Source: Fulvia fulva
Taxonomy: Eukaryota; Ascomycota; Dothideomycetes; Mycosphaerellales; Mycosphaerellaceae
Length of the DNA: 64,000 nucleotides
Direction: 5' to 3'
Assembly (NCBI RefSeq): GCF_020509005.1
Contig: NC_063014.1
Coordinates: 1,860,001 to 1,924,000 of the forward strand
The position numbers were made by a program, and so were the translations under genes. This document shows positions 1 to 14,041 of this stretch, in pieces; position 1 is the stretch's first letter, and every line of letters starts with the position of its first letter. The notes below the pieces were generated by a model. That model saw nothing but the letters and a program-made list of their open reading frames with translations, did no database searches and was not told the origin of the DNA.

Positions 1-3000
1 AAGCTTACGCGTAAGGGTAAGAAGTTCGCCTAGACCGACGAATGCTAGGAGGCTTTTGACTTGCTTAAAGCGAAGTTTATTAAGAACCCGCTTCTATAGC
101 ACTTCGATTTCGAACTAGAGACCCGTATAGAGACCGACGTATCCGACGGCGTAGTAGGCGGTGTCCTACTATAACGCCGCTCGCCTGAATCCCCCTAGTT
201 ACCTATCGCCTTCCTCTCTAAGAAGATGACCGCTACGGAGTATAACTACGAGATCTACGATAAGGAGCTTCTCGCTATCGTTAAAGCTTTCGAAGAGTAG
301 CGCCCCGAGCTCAAAGGCTCTACTATGCCCGTCTAAGTAAGCTCCGACTATAAGAACCTCGTCTACTTTATAAAGAGCAAGCTGCTTAATCGTCGCTAGG
401 CCCGCTAGAGCGAGTTCCTCTCCCGGTTCAACTTCGTGATCTCGTATACGCCCGGTAAGGCCAACTCGATAGCCGACGCCCTTACCCGCCGCCCTAGTAA
501 CTCTCTAGTTGATCGAAGAGGGGGCCGGCAAATCGTAGAGCAACAAGTCATTAAAGAGTACAACCTCTCTTCCGAGCTTCGAGAGTACCTATCGAACGGC
601 TAGCCTACGCTCGCCGCTTCCTTTACTACTCTCGTACTCGCTCCTACCTACCTTAACGAGAGTAACGATAAATCCGAGCCTAACGAATACGCCTCGGACG
701 CTAAGGACTTAAACGACGATAAAGAGGGCTTAGTAACGACCGACGGCTTATCCGAATTAGACTTTAAGGGGTTTGATAATAAGGAGCAGCCCGAAGGCAT
801 TATAGCACGAGTACGAATAGCGTACGATACCGATATAGACGCCTAAGAGTTAGTTTAGGCCCTTAAATCTAGCGCGAGGACATTCCCGGGCTTCTCGCTA
901 TCCGAGTACGAGCTCTAGGAAGGTGTCGTCTACTTCCGTAAGAAGCTTTACGTACCGTAGCCCGAAGGCTCTAATATCCGAGCTAAGATTCTTTAAATTA
1001 TCTACGACTCCGCCTCTAGGGGTCACCTAGGCGTAGCTAAGACCTATAAGCTCCTCGCTAGGTGTTACTAGTAGCCGTATTCCTAGAAGGACGTCCGCCG
1101 CTACGTACTAAACTACGCTACTTACCGAAGAGCTAAAGCTAACCGCTACCGTCCCTACGGTCTCTTATACCCTCTCCCGGCTCCTAATCGTCCGTAGAAG
1201 CACATTACTATAGACTTTATTACCGATCTTCCTTACGGTAAGACCTTTAGCGGCGTGAAAGTAAAGGCCCTTCTAGTGATCGTGGACCGTTACTCTAAGA
1301 ACCGGTATATAATCCCGTACTAGAGTATAACCGTAAAGGAGACTACTCGCTTGTTCTACGAATTCGTCTAGCGCTTTTAAGGCCTCCCGGATAGCATCAC
1401 CTCTAACAGAGGCACCTAGTTCATCTCGTACTTCTAGAAGCGTCTATATACTATCCTAGGCATTAAGCATAACCTCTCGACCAGTTTTTAGCTATAGACT
1501 AACGGCTAGACCGAAATTACGAACGCTATCCTCGAGTAGGTCCTTCGTTACTTCGTCGACTACTACTAGAAGGATTGGCCTTAGCATATCCCTACGGTAG
1601 AGTTCGCTACTCGTAACTAGGACTCGGAGACTACTAGCTACTCTCCCTTCTATACTACGAGAGGTTACTACCCTCGTATAGGTATAGAACTAGAAGAACC
1701 TCTCCCGCCTACCGAAGACGTAAACGAGTAAGTAGTAGACGAGTTCGCTACTATACTCTTATAGATCTATAAAGAAGTTTACGACGAGATAGTATACGTA
1801 TAAGCAATCTACGAGGATCAAGCCAATCGTCGTCGCTAGCTAGCTCCCGACTACTAAGTAGGCGATATAGTCTACCTTAACTCTAAGAACATTAAGACGG
1901 ACCGCCCCTCTAAGAAGCTAAACTAGAAGAACCTAGGTCCTTTTAAGATTACCGAGCGTATTAGTTCACACGCCTACCGTCTAGCTCTTCCTACGAACAT
2001 AAAGATCCACGACGTCTTCTATCCCGTACGCCTTCGGCCGTCGGCTAAGGACCTATTCCCGAACCAAAACTAAGATATACTAGGTCCTCCCGATAAAGTA
2101 GAAGTCGACGAGCCTATTAACCTACCTTCTAACGACTATACCGTCCGTAAGATCCGGGGAATCCGCGTAGAGCCTAACGACGTTAAAGGACTACCGCCGA
2201 TCAAGTATAAAGTCGAATAGTAAGGTTGCCCTAAGTAGGATACCTTATAGGAACCTATCTAATATATCATCTTTAATCGTTAAGCAATCGAAGAATACTA
2301 CGCCCGCGTAGACGGCCTAGAAGTCAATATCGGCAGGCTCTTCGAATCTAAGCTCTTCGACGGGGCTTACTAATAGTGTATCGACTATAACATTAGGCCT
2401 AGGCCTAGTACTGAAGCTGAACATCCTCGATATATAGAACTACTACGGCTTCGTAGGAACTTAGCTTTGTTCGGGGGGGCTACTATTATAGTCTCCCTAT
2501 AGAGTGTATAGAAGGTAGGGACAGAAGAGCCTTAGAGTGCTTAGAAGTCGTTAAGAAGTGATAGTCTAGCTTAGTATATAAGCGCTAAGAATTATATACC
2601 CCGTAATATTTACTACGGGACCTAGCCCTCTAAATTCACCCCTCTACTAAACCTTAACAGATTCACTTCGGCTCGTAACTATGTGACTTACGGCACTCCT
2701 GCGAGCACCCGCGACTACGCTGGACCCTAGAAGAAGTACGTAGAAGACTCGGAACGTAGGGCAGGTTGGAATAAGGTTTTGAGCAAAGCTACTAAGCGCG
2801 GCTTCGCACGGGTTAGCCCTATTGATACGGGGACACGCACTCGCGAGGGTCGCGTATAAATATCTAGCCTTCCCTAGGCCTCTCTTGCTTTCTTCGTCTT
2901 TTGTTTTATGTAGCAATCATACTATACCCTTTTATATCTATACTTCGTACCTATATTCTCGCTTTCACCCTTATATCTTATAGGCTAGGCTCTCGCCCTG

Positions 3001-3003
3001 ACA
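1..3003 (+). mobile_element. 3' half of a RIP-decayed chromodomain Ty3/Gypsy retrotransposon
   Basis: Frame 1 from base 1 reads as the end of the reverse transcriptase and RNase H, interrupted by TAG and TAA where Q or W codons are expected ([41 protein letters not shown] in pieces). The integrase follows at about 1000-1720: an HHCC-type finger, the DFITDLP block, SNRGT where SDRGT is expected (a RIP-type GAC to AAC), and a DGQTE-like block. A chromodomain-like stretch (KYKVE, then GCPK) lies at about 2150-2280. A polypurine tract (2472-2479) precedes the 3' LTR. The 5' half lies outside the window. I infer chromovirus class from the terminal chromodomain. Confidence 0.85.
2484..3003 (+). repeat. 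3' LTR of the Gypsy element, with TATA box
   Basis: The LTR begins just after the G-run with TA (RIP-altered TG) and ends in TGACA at 3003, where LINE sequence starts. A TATAAA lies near 2855, followed by a pyrimidine-rich stretch, as in an LTR promoter. Bases about 2640-2930 keep many CA and TG dinucleotides and are far less mutated than the rest. The 5' partner LTR is not in the window, so both ends are estimates. Confidence 0.6.
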
Positions 3004-3008
3004 TTACT

Positions 3009-5085
3009 ATATAGTAGTGGCTATCTAAGATCTAGAAGAGGTCGAATGTGCCTTAGAGTCCCCCTCTCTTCTAGGTACCTAGGTCCTTCGGGGTATTAAG
3101 GGCAATTACGTTACTCGCTATCAAGTTAATTACTTCGTCGGCTATAAGGTACGGCTATATAAGGCTTTCCTAAGAAGGGTAGTATATATTAGAGTCTCCT
3201 ACTATAATATAGCACCCTTGTCTCTTAAGTATACTATCTAGGTGTCTATAGACCCTAAGGTCGCGACTAGACCCTAAGGCTAGCGGTTATATTTATATAT
3301 ATATTATGTATCTGAGTACTACCTACGTAAAGGGAGGTAATGTCTCCCCTACCTTCTTCGTCTACGTAATATACTACCTCCTAGTCGGATTCTAGTATGT
3401 CCTTACTAATATAGAAGTACGTACGGGGTCTACCGTCGCTTCGTAGGTATATCGTATAGCCTAGTAACTTGTAGGTCGTTAGTCTCTTATAGTACGGGTT
3501 AATCTATAGCTCCTAGATTACTAGGACGTAGTAGACGTACGAGTCCGCCTCGTATAGGAAATAGTTTTATACTATATCCTTACTATAGTTAGCGTTATAC
3601 TAGATAATACTAAGCGTATTAAGGCTAGTTACCGTTATCGACAATTATTTCCTCTATAATATCCTATATCCTACTACCTAGCGCGTCCTAGTCTACGCCG
3701 ATTAGTTATATACTAAAGGGGAGCCGGGCCTAGTTAGATTCCCTCGCCGTAACTCGTAGAGTACGTAGCCTCCCGTACGCCCTAGGTTACGTATCCTTCG
3801 TATTATTCTCGGCCCTAGGGCGCTTATACCCGACCGCTACTAGCTAGTTCCGGTATAGACTAGCCTTACGGTCGCCGTAGAATCTTAGGGCGACGGTTCT
3901 GTTTGTAATTACCTTGTTTTTTGCTAGTTTCTACTATAGGTATTCCGCGCTATACGATAGGTAGTACCTCGGACAGTTCGCGTACCGCCTCGTAGCTAAT
4001 ATATAGTCCCTAGATATATAGTCTTCTATATAGTTCGAGTAGGCCTACTTGTTTATATATATATAGGTTTAGTGTCTATACTATTAGCATCTAAAGCATT
4101 AGAGGATACAAAGGGATAAGGAGTACTTTTCGACTATCTTAGGGCTAAATTACTAGATTAGGCCTTATTCTATTACTAGATCCGCCGCTTTCGCGTCTTA
4201 TAGCTATACGAGTTACGCCGAGGCCTTCTTACCTTCTAGTCGTCTACTATAGAGCTAAGTCGCCTTCTAGATTAGAGAGTTAAGAGTGACCGGGTTGTCC
4301 TCTTAGAGAGTACGTAGGTGACCTTAGTTAGTTAGGTCGAACTCTTTAGGTATATCGTAGACTAGGATCGTAAATTGCTTTATTAAGACCTTCGCTAATA
4401 CTATAACCTTAGATAACCTACTATAGCTATACCTCTAGGTACCTCCTAGTAGTAGTAGAGCTAGTATAGATCTATAGAGTACCGTTAGACTATTAGTTCA
4501 CTACGATCACCCCTAATTAATTCATTCGCTAGGCGAGCTCCTTGTTCGATAGCTTCGTAACTTTGGCCTAGTCTTCCTTTACTATAATACGGATCGTAAC
4601 TATATTATACGTTAGGCGGGGGCCTAGTATCGATACCGCGACCGATACCTAGCTATAGGGGTATTAAATCCGGGTGGCCTTATTAATCGCCTAAGACGTC
4701 GTCCTTATTTCTTATTACCCTCGGTAATACGATAGTACTAGCGCCGTACGTCGCTAAGTGATTATCACCTATAGAGACCGGTATAGGAGCTAGTCGTTAG
4801 TTTCTATACTTTTTACGTCCTCTATAAGTTGCTACTAGTTGTCTTAGGGGAGCTTCGCCTATAGAGCCAAAGGCGCCGGTAGTACTTTAGCCTAGACTAC
4901 TATTACCTAGGAGTTACCTAATATAGCTAGGCACCTCTACGGCGTTTAGAGCGAAAGAAATAGGGTAAAGAGAACTTCAAGCTATCTAAATTAGATAAGG
5001 TAGAACTCCCTTAATTCTAGGGGCAGTAGCCTACTTTATAGATCGTTAGAATATCCTTAATAAGGGCTTTCGAATGTGTCGTGTT
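3009..5085 (-). mobile_element. LINE-C family copy A, RIP-decayed, 3' part missing
   Basis: The reverse complement matches the LINE at 55,350-57,350, from its 5' end (near 5035) through ORF1 and into the endonuclease. The match stops where the Gypsy LTR ends at 3003, so that element probably inserted here and the rest of the LINE lies left of the window. Unlike copies B and C, which match each other almost exactly, copy A differs from them at many RIP and non-RIP positions. The first 45 or so bases beyond 5041 also match the sequence upstream of copy C, so the true 5' end may lie near 5085. Confidence 0.75.
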
Positions 5086-5787
5086 TAGAGATAGCGCTAG
5101 TTCAAGTAGACCTAAGTCGTTAATATAGCTATAGATAAAGGTAGGGACTATTAAGAAAGCCGATACTATCGAGGAGGAGCTCCTATCGTATCTTACCTAC
5201 TACGACTAGCTATATCTACGTAATACGTAGATTATAGTAAGAGAACGTCTTCTTATATACTACGTAAAGCGCTTACTAAACCTTATAGCTCGTAGTATTA
5301 CTCGAGGTAAAGGTAATAACCGCGGTATTAAGGGCTATCTTCTCTCTATATTAAATCTTAAGTAGTATATTAAAGAAATATACTAGTACCTTAATAAGCT
5401 ATCCGCTAAGCTATAGCTAGTTAAATATTAGTCGCTGACCGGTATTCCTCTATTTACGGTCCTTTAAGATAATATTACCTTTATATACCTTAATAAGGCT
5501 AGCTTTAGTATATAGGCGAAGGAGCGAGTTTTTTATAGTTAGTATAGCGCTCTCGCTATTATCCGCGCGTATAATATAGGTAAAGGTATTAATCTACGGA
5601 CTTATATAGTCGATTCTTACGAGGATTACGATAAAGTAGTAGAGCTTAGATTACCTTATAGTTATATACTCGTACGCTTTACTATTAATAATATACTAAT
5701 CCCTTCTTTAATACTATATCTACGTTATCTAGTAGTATAGTCGGTACTTACTAGTATAGATTAGTGCCTAAGCTATATAGATAGTAA
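5086..5787. other. RIP-saturated sequence of unknown family
   Basis: About 700 bases with almost no CA or TG. The plus strand can be read in long stretches between TAG and TAA codons (for example around 5440-5760), which suggests a former coding sequence, but I cannot assign a family. It lies between the LINE copy and the small LTR element. Confidence 0.5.
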
Positions 5788-5982
5788 TGATACGGATAAG
5801 GCGTAAGATAGGGCGTAAACGTATTAATACCTTAGAATCGATTAAGTTCTATAAAGAAGAGAAGATAAGAAAGTCGCGAAGCCGTAATAAAGTAAACGTC
5901 GAGGTCAGGGTCTAGGGTCCGGGCGCGCTAGCGTACTAGGTTACGTGATACTAAGTATAGCCTTATAAGGTAAACCGTAATA
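5788..5982 (-). repeat. LTR (left) of the small element
   Basis: 195 bp, starting TGATACGG and ending GTAATA; pairs with 6851-7045. Differences between the two copies are mostly RIP-type transitions. Confidence 0.8.
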
Positions 5983-6850
5983 CTACCCCCCCTCCTAAAC
6001 CGCCGTACGCCCTTATACGCGGAAATATATCGCCGTAGGGTATATCCGTAAGGAAGAACCGTACTATTAGAAAGCGCTAGCTTACGTCGGGTTAACTATA
6101 GAGAGACTATATATCTTACCGTAGTAAGCCTTAAGTCGTATCTATATTACGCGGGCGTCGTAGGGTCGACTATCGGTAATAATATCTAGGTCGTCTAATA
6201 TCTAACCTTTAGGCTTCTAGGTTCTTAGTAACCGAGCGAGAAAGCTTCTTAGCTATAGCGATCTAGAACTCGGTAGGGTTATACCGTAGCCTATATTCTA
6301 CCTCTTCGCCCTTCTAGGTAAAGTTAATTAGTATCGTATAGCGGTAGCTAAGATATTCCTCCTTCCGCGTACGTATACCCTATTATAAGGTCTTATCCTC
6401 TCTACCTATACGGAGTCGAGTTTCCTTCTTAGACTAACGTCGATTATACTTATTACGTAGTAGCTCTTAGTACTTCTAGCGCCGACGTTCTTCCTCTTAC
6501 TAACGAGCCTACTTAGTGTCTCCGCGACCCTAAGTCTCGTTCTATATCTCTTACGCTATATTACGTAGTCGTTCTATACCTATAGTATTGTCGAAATCCG
6601 GATCCTACTACGACTCGTCTTCTACCTCTTACTACGCTCTACTAAGTACGCCGTTCCGCTTTTATCGGGCTTCTTAGAGGAACGCCTTCGTAAGAGGGTT
6701 TAGGTTAAGTCTGAGGATAAATAATGATTCGTCTAGTCCGATAGTCGTATTAGTACCTACGGCTATTTAAGTCTCGGTCGTACGCGGTCGTAGTAGTAAT
6801 ACGTAGTCTATAATCGTACGGCTTAGCGATCTAAGGGCGGTAGAACTTAA

Positions 6851-7045
6851 TAATACGGACAAGGCGTAAGATAGGGCGTAAACGTATTAATACCTTAGAA
6901 TCGAATAAGTTCTACGAAGAAGAGAAGATAAGAAAGTCGCGAAGCCGTAATAAAGTGAACGTCGAGGTTAGGGTCTAGGGTCCGGGTCCGCTAGCGTACT
7001 AGGTTACGTAATACTAAGTATAGCCTTACGAGGTGAACCGTAATA
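6851..7045 (-). repeat. LTR (right) of the small element
   Basis: 195 bp, the partner of 5788-5982. It begins TAATACGG, where the left copy has TGATACGG, a TG to TA RIP change at the terminal dinucleotide. Confidence 0.8.
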
Positions 7046-7129
7046 AGTATAGTATTACCTATTACGTTACTAGAGCGGCCTAAGGCTTACGATTATATTA
7101 TAGCTTCTATTATATATATACTACGCTAT

Positions 7130-7328
7130 TGTTACGAGACAGCCCTTTTCTACGAACTGCCTTATAATATAGTATCGTCGGCCGTACGCCCGCGCGCTAG
7201 CGGCCGCTAGTACCTACTAGCTCGATTTGCGCTACTTTATCTTCTCGCGCCTCTCGCGCTCTCTTAGATAGCTCGCGTAACTATATATATCTTTACCCGA
7301 CCCTATTATAGTACTCTCGCCCGTAATA
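7130..7328 (+). repeat. 5' LTR of Gypsy-1
   Basis: 199 bp, TG(TTACGAGAC) to GTAATA (original CA end changed to TA). Followed after two bases by a PBS-like TGG. Confidence 0.92.
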
Positions 7329-10300
7329 GTTGGTTACGCCTACCTATAAGTAGAGAGCTAACCTCTACGTACGATACCGAGACCGCCCGAGACAGTACGA
7401 TAGTACTAGACCGTACGATTAATTCGCGATAATAGAGAACGCCGACGAGGCCTCTCGACGCCCTCCCCTACGACCTTTAAGTATATAACCTAGCGCTACT
7501 ATTTAGCGATAGTAATACCTATATCGTACGCCCTCTGTCTTAGCCGAGTTACTAACCGGAGACCCTTAGAACCTAGAACTTTAGAACTAGCTTAACTCGA
7601 TCCTTAGCGATAGTATATATCCGGACCGCGTAAGTAGGATATAGGATAAGTAAGGAAACAGAACAGGCAGGTCTACTCTCTCTTATCTATATATACCCGA
7701 TTTACAAATTCCTATAACTAATAATACGCCTTAGTCTTTGATACGATACGAGGGTAGTAGGATAGAAGGTAAAAAGCTAGTACGACCGGGTGTCGAAGAT
7801 ACTCGTCTCTCGTTTTACGAAGACGATAGTAAAGGTATCGACTTTATATAGTTTATTAATAGTATAGCGCCTCCTCGTATAGACTAGATCGACTTTAACG
7901 ATATAGACTTCGAGTACGATCTAATAAACTATAATATCGCCGATACCGAAGTATTTAAGAGAGTAGTTACCTTACGGCCTAATACTATATATCTTAAAGT
8001 TAAGAGTACTATAGATAGGTACGCCTACTAGAAGGTTATACTCGCCTACCCTCGAGCCTAGGTACGACGCTATCGCGAGGAACGCGATTAAGTCGACTCT
8101 AAACTCGCGAAGCTCTAAGAAGAATATAATATCGTCTTCGAAGACCGATAGGATATAGCGACCGAACGAGATAAGATATAAGCCGATACTATAACATATT
8201 AAACATCCTAGGAAGACGCTAAGGCCCGTATCTAGACACTATAAATAGCCTTAGACGATACCGCAACTAAGAAATACTATAAGAAGATTACCGATAAGCT
8301 AGTACGCCGTATTAATACTACTAATAACTATCTCGAGTAAGTAGAGGACAAAGTCGACTAACTTAAGGCCAAGATTATATAGTAGGACACTAAGATCTCG
8401 TAACTTAAGACATAAGCCCGGCTTACCGCCTTACTAAGCGAGCGAGACCGCCCGCCCACTTTTCCTAAGTAGTTCCGACCCTAGTAATAGCCGTAGCGGT
8501 AGGAATAGTAGACTACTAGTCTAGAGGGATTCCCCTAAGCCGGTACCCGTCGTTCTTAGACTCTAGTAGGTAGCGGCTATCGGGCCCGTACCTATAACTA
8601 TACTACCCGCGCCGGTTCTCTCGTACCCTTAGTAGCCCGTACTAATAATACTATAATATTCGCCGCCTAGACCGACTAACGTTTCCCCTATCCTAAAGAG
8701 TTCGACAACTTAGGCGAGCTCTCCTATATCGACTAGAAAGAGAGCTATAAGGACTCTATCGCGGTACAATATACTATATAAATACCTTACCTTAATATCT
8801 TTAACTACGTTAAGCGTTATACTCTCGGTACCCCTAGGGATATTATCCGTACGGCTATCGAGAACGACGAATAGGTAAGCCTCGAGGATATATAGGACGA
8901 GTTAGACGATAACTTCGGTAAGAATCCTCGAGACATTAAGCTTAAGGCTAGACGCGACCTATACTAGCTAAAGTAGAAGTACGGCTAGGAGTTTAGCGAA
9001 TATATCGTCGAATACCGCCGCCTTAGCGCTAAGGCCGGTAAGCCTATAGTATTATACGAGCTTTAGATTAGCCTAAACGAGTTCTAGATAAAGAAGATAG
9101 AGGACTACTAGCTTATAGACCCCGTTAGCCAGTTTATTCGTATCGCTAAAGATAAGGAAGAGGTATATAATACCGTAAAGAGTATATATAGTAAGAGGGA
9201 TAAGGATAAGGACACCTAGTAAGGCGGTAACGGGCGTCGTAGTAGTTAAGGACAAGGCTAGTAGGGCTTTAGATAATAGAGCGCTAGTATAGTAATACGA
9301 GCCGCGCCGCCTACTATAAATAATACGCTTATAGTCTCTACGCGTACCTAGAACGCTAGCCCGGCCGTACGCCTTATCCCCTAGCGTTATACTATCCTAC
9401 CTAAGCTTATAGACGAACTCCGTAACTAGCTACGCTTATAAGGCCGCTACTTCCGCTATCGTAAACCTAGATATACCGGCCTCGACCCCGTATATATTCT
9501 TTATAACTCCCGCGGTAAGTAGCGTACCGGCGACGTTAACCGCGAGATACCTATCGCTCTTAACGTTATAACCGACGCGCTAGCCCTCTAGATCGAAGTA
9601 CTCCTCGTTTAGGGAAGTGCCTAGCTCCTTAGTACCGTCGCGCTAAAGGAGTAATATACGAATCTACAAATTATAAACACGAAGAATAAGACTACGAGAT
9701 GTATACCTAAGAGGAAGAATACCTATATATAGTAATAGCTAAGAGAGACACCTATACGCGTATATATATATAACTAATGTAAAGAAAGTATATAGTATGT
9801 ACTAGTACTATAACTAGTATATTAGGTAGAAAAGCAAACGTACTTACCCTCTCTAATACTAGCGCCTCCTCTAAGTTTATTAACCTAAGATTTGTTCGCG
9901 TAAGTAAAGTCCCTACCTTTAAGCTAGAAAGGCTAAGACGCCTACGTATAGCTAACGGAGCGGCTACACGACTACTCGAAGTAGTACTAATAGACGTTAC
10001 TATCGGTAGCTATACTAGTTAAGAGCTATACTACGTTACTAACCTCGATAAGTACGACCTAGTACTAGGCATCTCCTAGCTCGAAGAACACGACCCTTTG
10101 TATAGCTTTAAACATAAGACACTTAGCTTCGATAAGCCTACCTACTACTAACATTATTACTAGAACGGCATGCCTTATACGGTAATAATAGAAGGTAGTA
10201 AGCCTAAGGCGCCGAAACTAGTACTACCCGAGCTAGAACCCGATATCTATTTTATTAGCGCGGACGCCTATTATCGTATAGCGAAGTAAGCCTAGAAGCG

Positions 10301-13300
10301 ATAAGACTAGCTAGACGCCGATAAGCTCTTCGTACTATAGCCGGAGGATTTCGACGACGAGGAGCATACCTCTACCTTCGCTATATCGCTAGATAATTTA
10401 AAAATCTTTATAAATAGAAATAAGGTATAGGACCTAAAGGCTAAGCTACCGCCCGAATATTACAACCTAGCCGATACCTTTAGGTATAAGAGCGAGTTTA
10501 AGCTACCTAAGTATAGCCCGTCCGACTATACGATCAACTTGAAACTAGGATCGGAAGGGTAGCGACCCTATAAGAAGGCCTTTAGTATAAATCCGGATTA
10601 GCTAGTAGTCGTTAAGAAATTTATTAATAATAGTATAGCTAACGGTACGGTCGAACTATCTAAATTAGACATGTCGTCTCCCGTATTAATTATTAAAAAG
10701 CTAGGAGGCGGGCTCTACGTCTACGTCGACTACCGCGCCCTAAATACTATTATAGTTAAGGACCGATACCTAATACCTCTATTAAGGGAGACACTTAAGC
10801 GAGTTTCTAAGGCTAAGTAGTTTACTAAGCTTAATATCGTCGCCGGATTTAAGAATATACGTATCTATAAGGGCGACGAATAGATGACCGCCTTTATTAC
10901 TAGGTACGGATTGTACTAGTTTAAGGTCCTTCCGTTCGGCCTCTATAATGGCCCTAGTAGTTAGTAGCGTAAGATCAACGATATCCTCCGAGAATTCCTA
11001 GACGACTTCGCTATAGTATACCTCGATAACGTCCTAATTTATACGGACGGCCTCTTAAATAATTATAGAGCTTACGTACGAAAGGTCCTATATAGACTAC
11101 GGGATATAGGGCTACTAGTAGACATCGACAAGTGTGAATTCTACGTTAAACGGATTAAATACCTAGGCCTTATTATTACGACGGAGGGCGTTAAGATAGA
11201 CCCTATAAAGATTAAAGCTATTATAAACTAGGAGGTGCCTCATAACGTTAAGGACGTTCTTACGTTCCTTAGCTTTACTAGATTCTATAGGAAGTTTATT
11301 CACGCCTTCTCTAAAGTAACCGCGTGCCTTATAGATCTTACGAAGATAGGTAAAAAGAGCAAAGTCGACGGCAAGGTAGTCAAGAAGCTAACCTTTATAT
11401 AGACCTAATAGTACGATATAGCCTTTAAGGAACTTAAGTAGCGCTTTAGCTAAGTAGGTATGCTAGCCTATTATTAACTAGGCGAGCAGATTTAGGTAGA
11501 AATAGACTCTAGCGACTAGGTTAATATAGGGGTACGATTATAGATAATTAACGGCGTCCTTAGACCCGTAGCGTTCTACTCGAAGAAGCTTAGTCCGTAA
11601 GAATATAACTACGACATTTACGACAAAGAGCTACTAGCTATCGTTAAGGCGTTCGAGGAATAGTAATCGGAACTTATCGGCGCTATAGACAATAAACTAG
11701 TTCGGGTACTTACCGATTACCGTAGTCTTAAGTACTTTATAACTACTAAGTAGCTTAACCGGCGCTAGGTACGCTAGGCTAAGTTCCTATCCTAGTTTAA
11801 CTTCAAGATCACCTATCGCCCGGGCGCCTAAGGAACGAAACTAGATAGTCTTACCCGTCGCTCTTAGGACATACCGGTAGGAGTAGACGATACTAGAACG
11901 TAGTATTAATAGTAGACTATTCTAAAACCCTATAACCTAGATATTATTACTTAGTTCGCTATATAAGTATAGGACGACCTACTAATAAACTACTAAGTAC
12001 TATTAATTTGCGACTCGGACGATAAATAAGAAGACTACTATACTAGCGATATTACTACCCCCCGGCGACTAACCCGCCCCGCCTAGCGAGACGTAATATA
12101 GCCGTTACTCGAGCTAAACGACGCCGAAGTACGTAGTAACGTCGACTCGGAACTAGATAATAGAGTCCTAGTCGAAGAGATACCTAGTAACGAGTAACCT
12201 GTCGAAGGAAGTATAGAGCCGTTAGACGAACCTACGCTACTAGAGAAACGGGAGCAAACGGAGTTATATAAAGAAAAACTATATATAGAAGTATACAATA
12301 GCCGGTCTATAATGATACGTATACTTAAAATAAAGTTAGATCTCTAGTAGGGGATCGCTAACGTATAGCTATAATAATAGAAGATTGCCGCGTTAGATTA
12401 TAAAATTATCGCGGATCGACTATACGTCGATAAAGCCTTATATATTCTAGCCTTTTAGAACCTCCGTACCCGGATAGTACGTAAATACTATAATAGTAGA
12501 GTAGCTAGCCACTAAGGCATAGCGAGGACTTTTAATCTACTATAACGGCAAAACCTCTTCTAGCCTAGTATAGTAAGTAACGTCGTAAGATACGTACAAT
12601 ACTACCTAATATATAGGCGCTCGACTCTATTAAGACTTATGAAGTAAGGCACCCTATCCCTATACTTTACGCCCGGTTATGAATAGAAGTATATCGTAGT
12701 AGACTTTATTATCGACCTATACGCTAGTAAAGATCCCGATACTAGACTAATCTATAAATATATTATAATAGTTACCGACATACTAACTAAACGCGTACGG
12801 CTACTCCCTTCTAATAACTTAAACGCTAAGCACGCCGCTACCTTGTTCTATTAGTATATATTCCCTATATACGGCCTACCGGAGATAGTTGTAAGCGATA
12901 GAGGTACGTAATTCGTTAGTACGCTCTTCCGTAGACTCTACGTAAGGCTTAGTATCTACTAAAATCTTTCTATAGCCTTCTATCTAGAAACGGACGGGCA
13001 ATTAGAACGTACGAACTAAGTACTCGAATAGTATATCCGCGCCTATACTAACTATTAACGAGATAACTAGGTCGAGTTGCTACTAGACGCCGAGTTCGCC
13101 CTTAATAATTACGAGTCTATAAGTACCGGAATAACTCTATTCTTTGCCGACTCTAGCCGCTACCCGCGGATAGAGTTTAGTAGCCTAGCTAAACTATAAG
13201 TTATAGCTCGGGAAGTGCCTAACGTCGAGGCCGCTAACGCGTTAGTTAATAATATATAAGACACTTAAGTATAAATACGGCGGGTGCTCGAGTCTATACG

Positions 13301-14041
13301 CCGCGACCGCCTAGATAAGCTACGCGACGTATATACTTTTACGTAAGTACGAACGGCCGAAGCCGTAAACACTCGGCGAGCGCTAGCGCCTACCTACTAG
13401 CTTAACGATATAGTTCTACTAGATACCCGTAACATTAGGACTATACGCCTAAGTAAGAAACTCGATTATAAGTTCCTTAGGCCGTTTCGGGTCGTTAAGG
13501 CCGTAGGTAGACGCTCGTATAAATACGAACTTAGCGATAGGATACAAATTTATAACGTGTTCGATACGAGCAAGTTACGCCGCGTAGTAACCAAAAGGAT
13601 GCCTAGATAACGTAAACTACTACTAGCGCCCGTAATCGTCGAACGCGAAGGTTAGGTATCGGAGGAGTACGAAGTAGAGGATCTAGTAGATTCTAAGATT
13701 AGGTATAATAATATATAGTATATAGTCATTTAGAAGGATCGTATACGGAGCTAGGCTAAGTAGTTAGCCGTGCTACCTAGATATAAAGAACTCGCAATCG
13801 CGTTCTACTAGCGATACCTAGATAAACCTAAGCCTACCTTCGACGGACTCGATTAGCTAGCAACTTAATACGGGCTAGCGCTAATCCTCGGACCGTATAT
13901 ATAAACGCGGTATGACTATAGCTTCCTTAATAAAGCTCTCGAGACTAGTACCGGTATTAGTACTAGCGATAGCCCCCTATACGCTCCGAGTATTAAACGT
14001 AGAAGCGTCGTAGGAGCTCCTTATTCGAGGAGGGGGGGTAC

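Larger units (their letters stand above)
5788..7045 (-). mobile_element. Small LTR element lacking pol (TRIM/LARD-like)
   Basis: Two direct repeats of exactly 195 bp (5788-5982 and 6851-7045) flank only 868 bp. A C-run (CTACCCCCC) directly after the left repeat is a polypurine tract on the other strand, so the element points to the minus strand, like the Gypsy element at 49,076-61,287. No RT, integrase or RNase H motif is readable inside. The 5-bp flanks are AGTAA and AGTAT, a 4/5 match, so the target duplication is imperfect. It must have been mobilised in trans by another element, or be an internal-deletion derivative. Confidence 0.7.
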
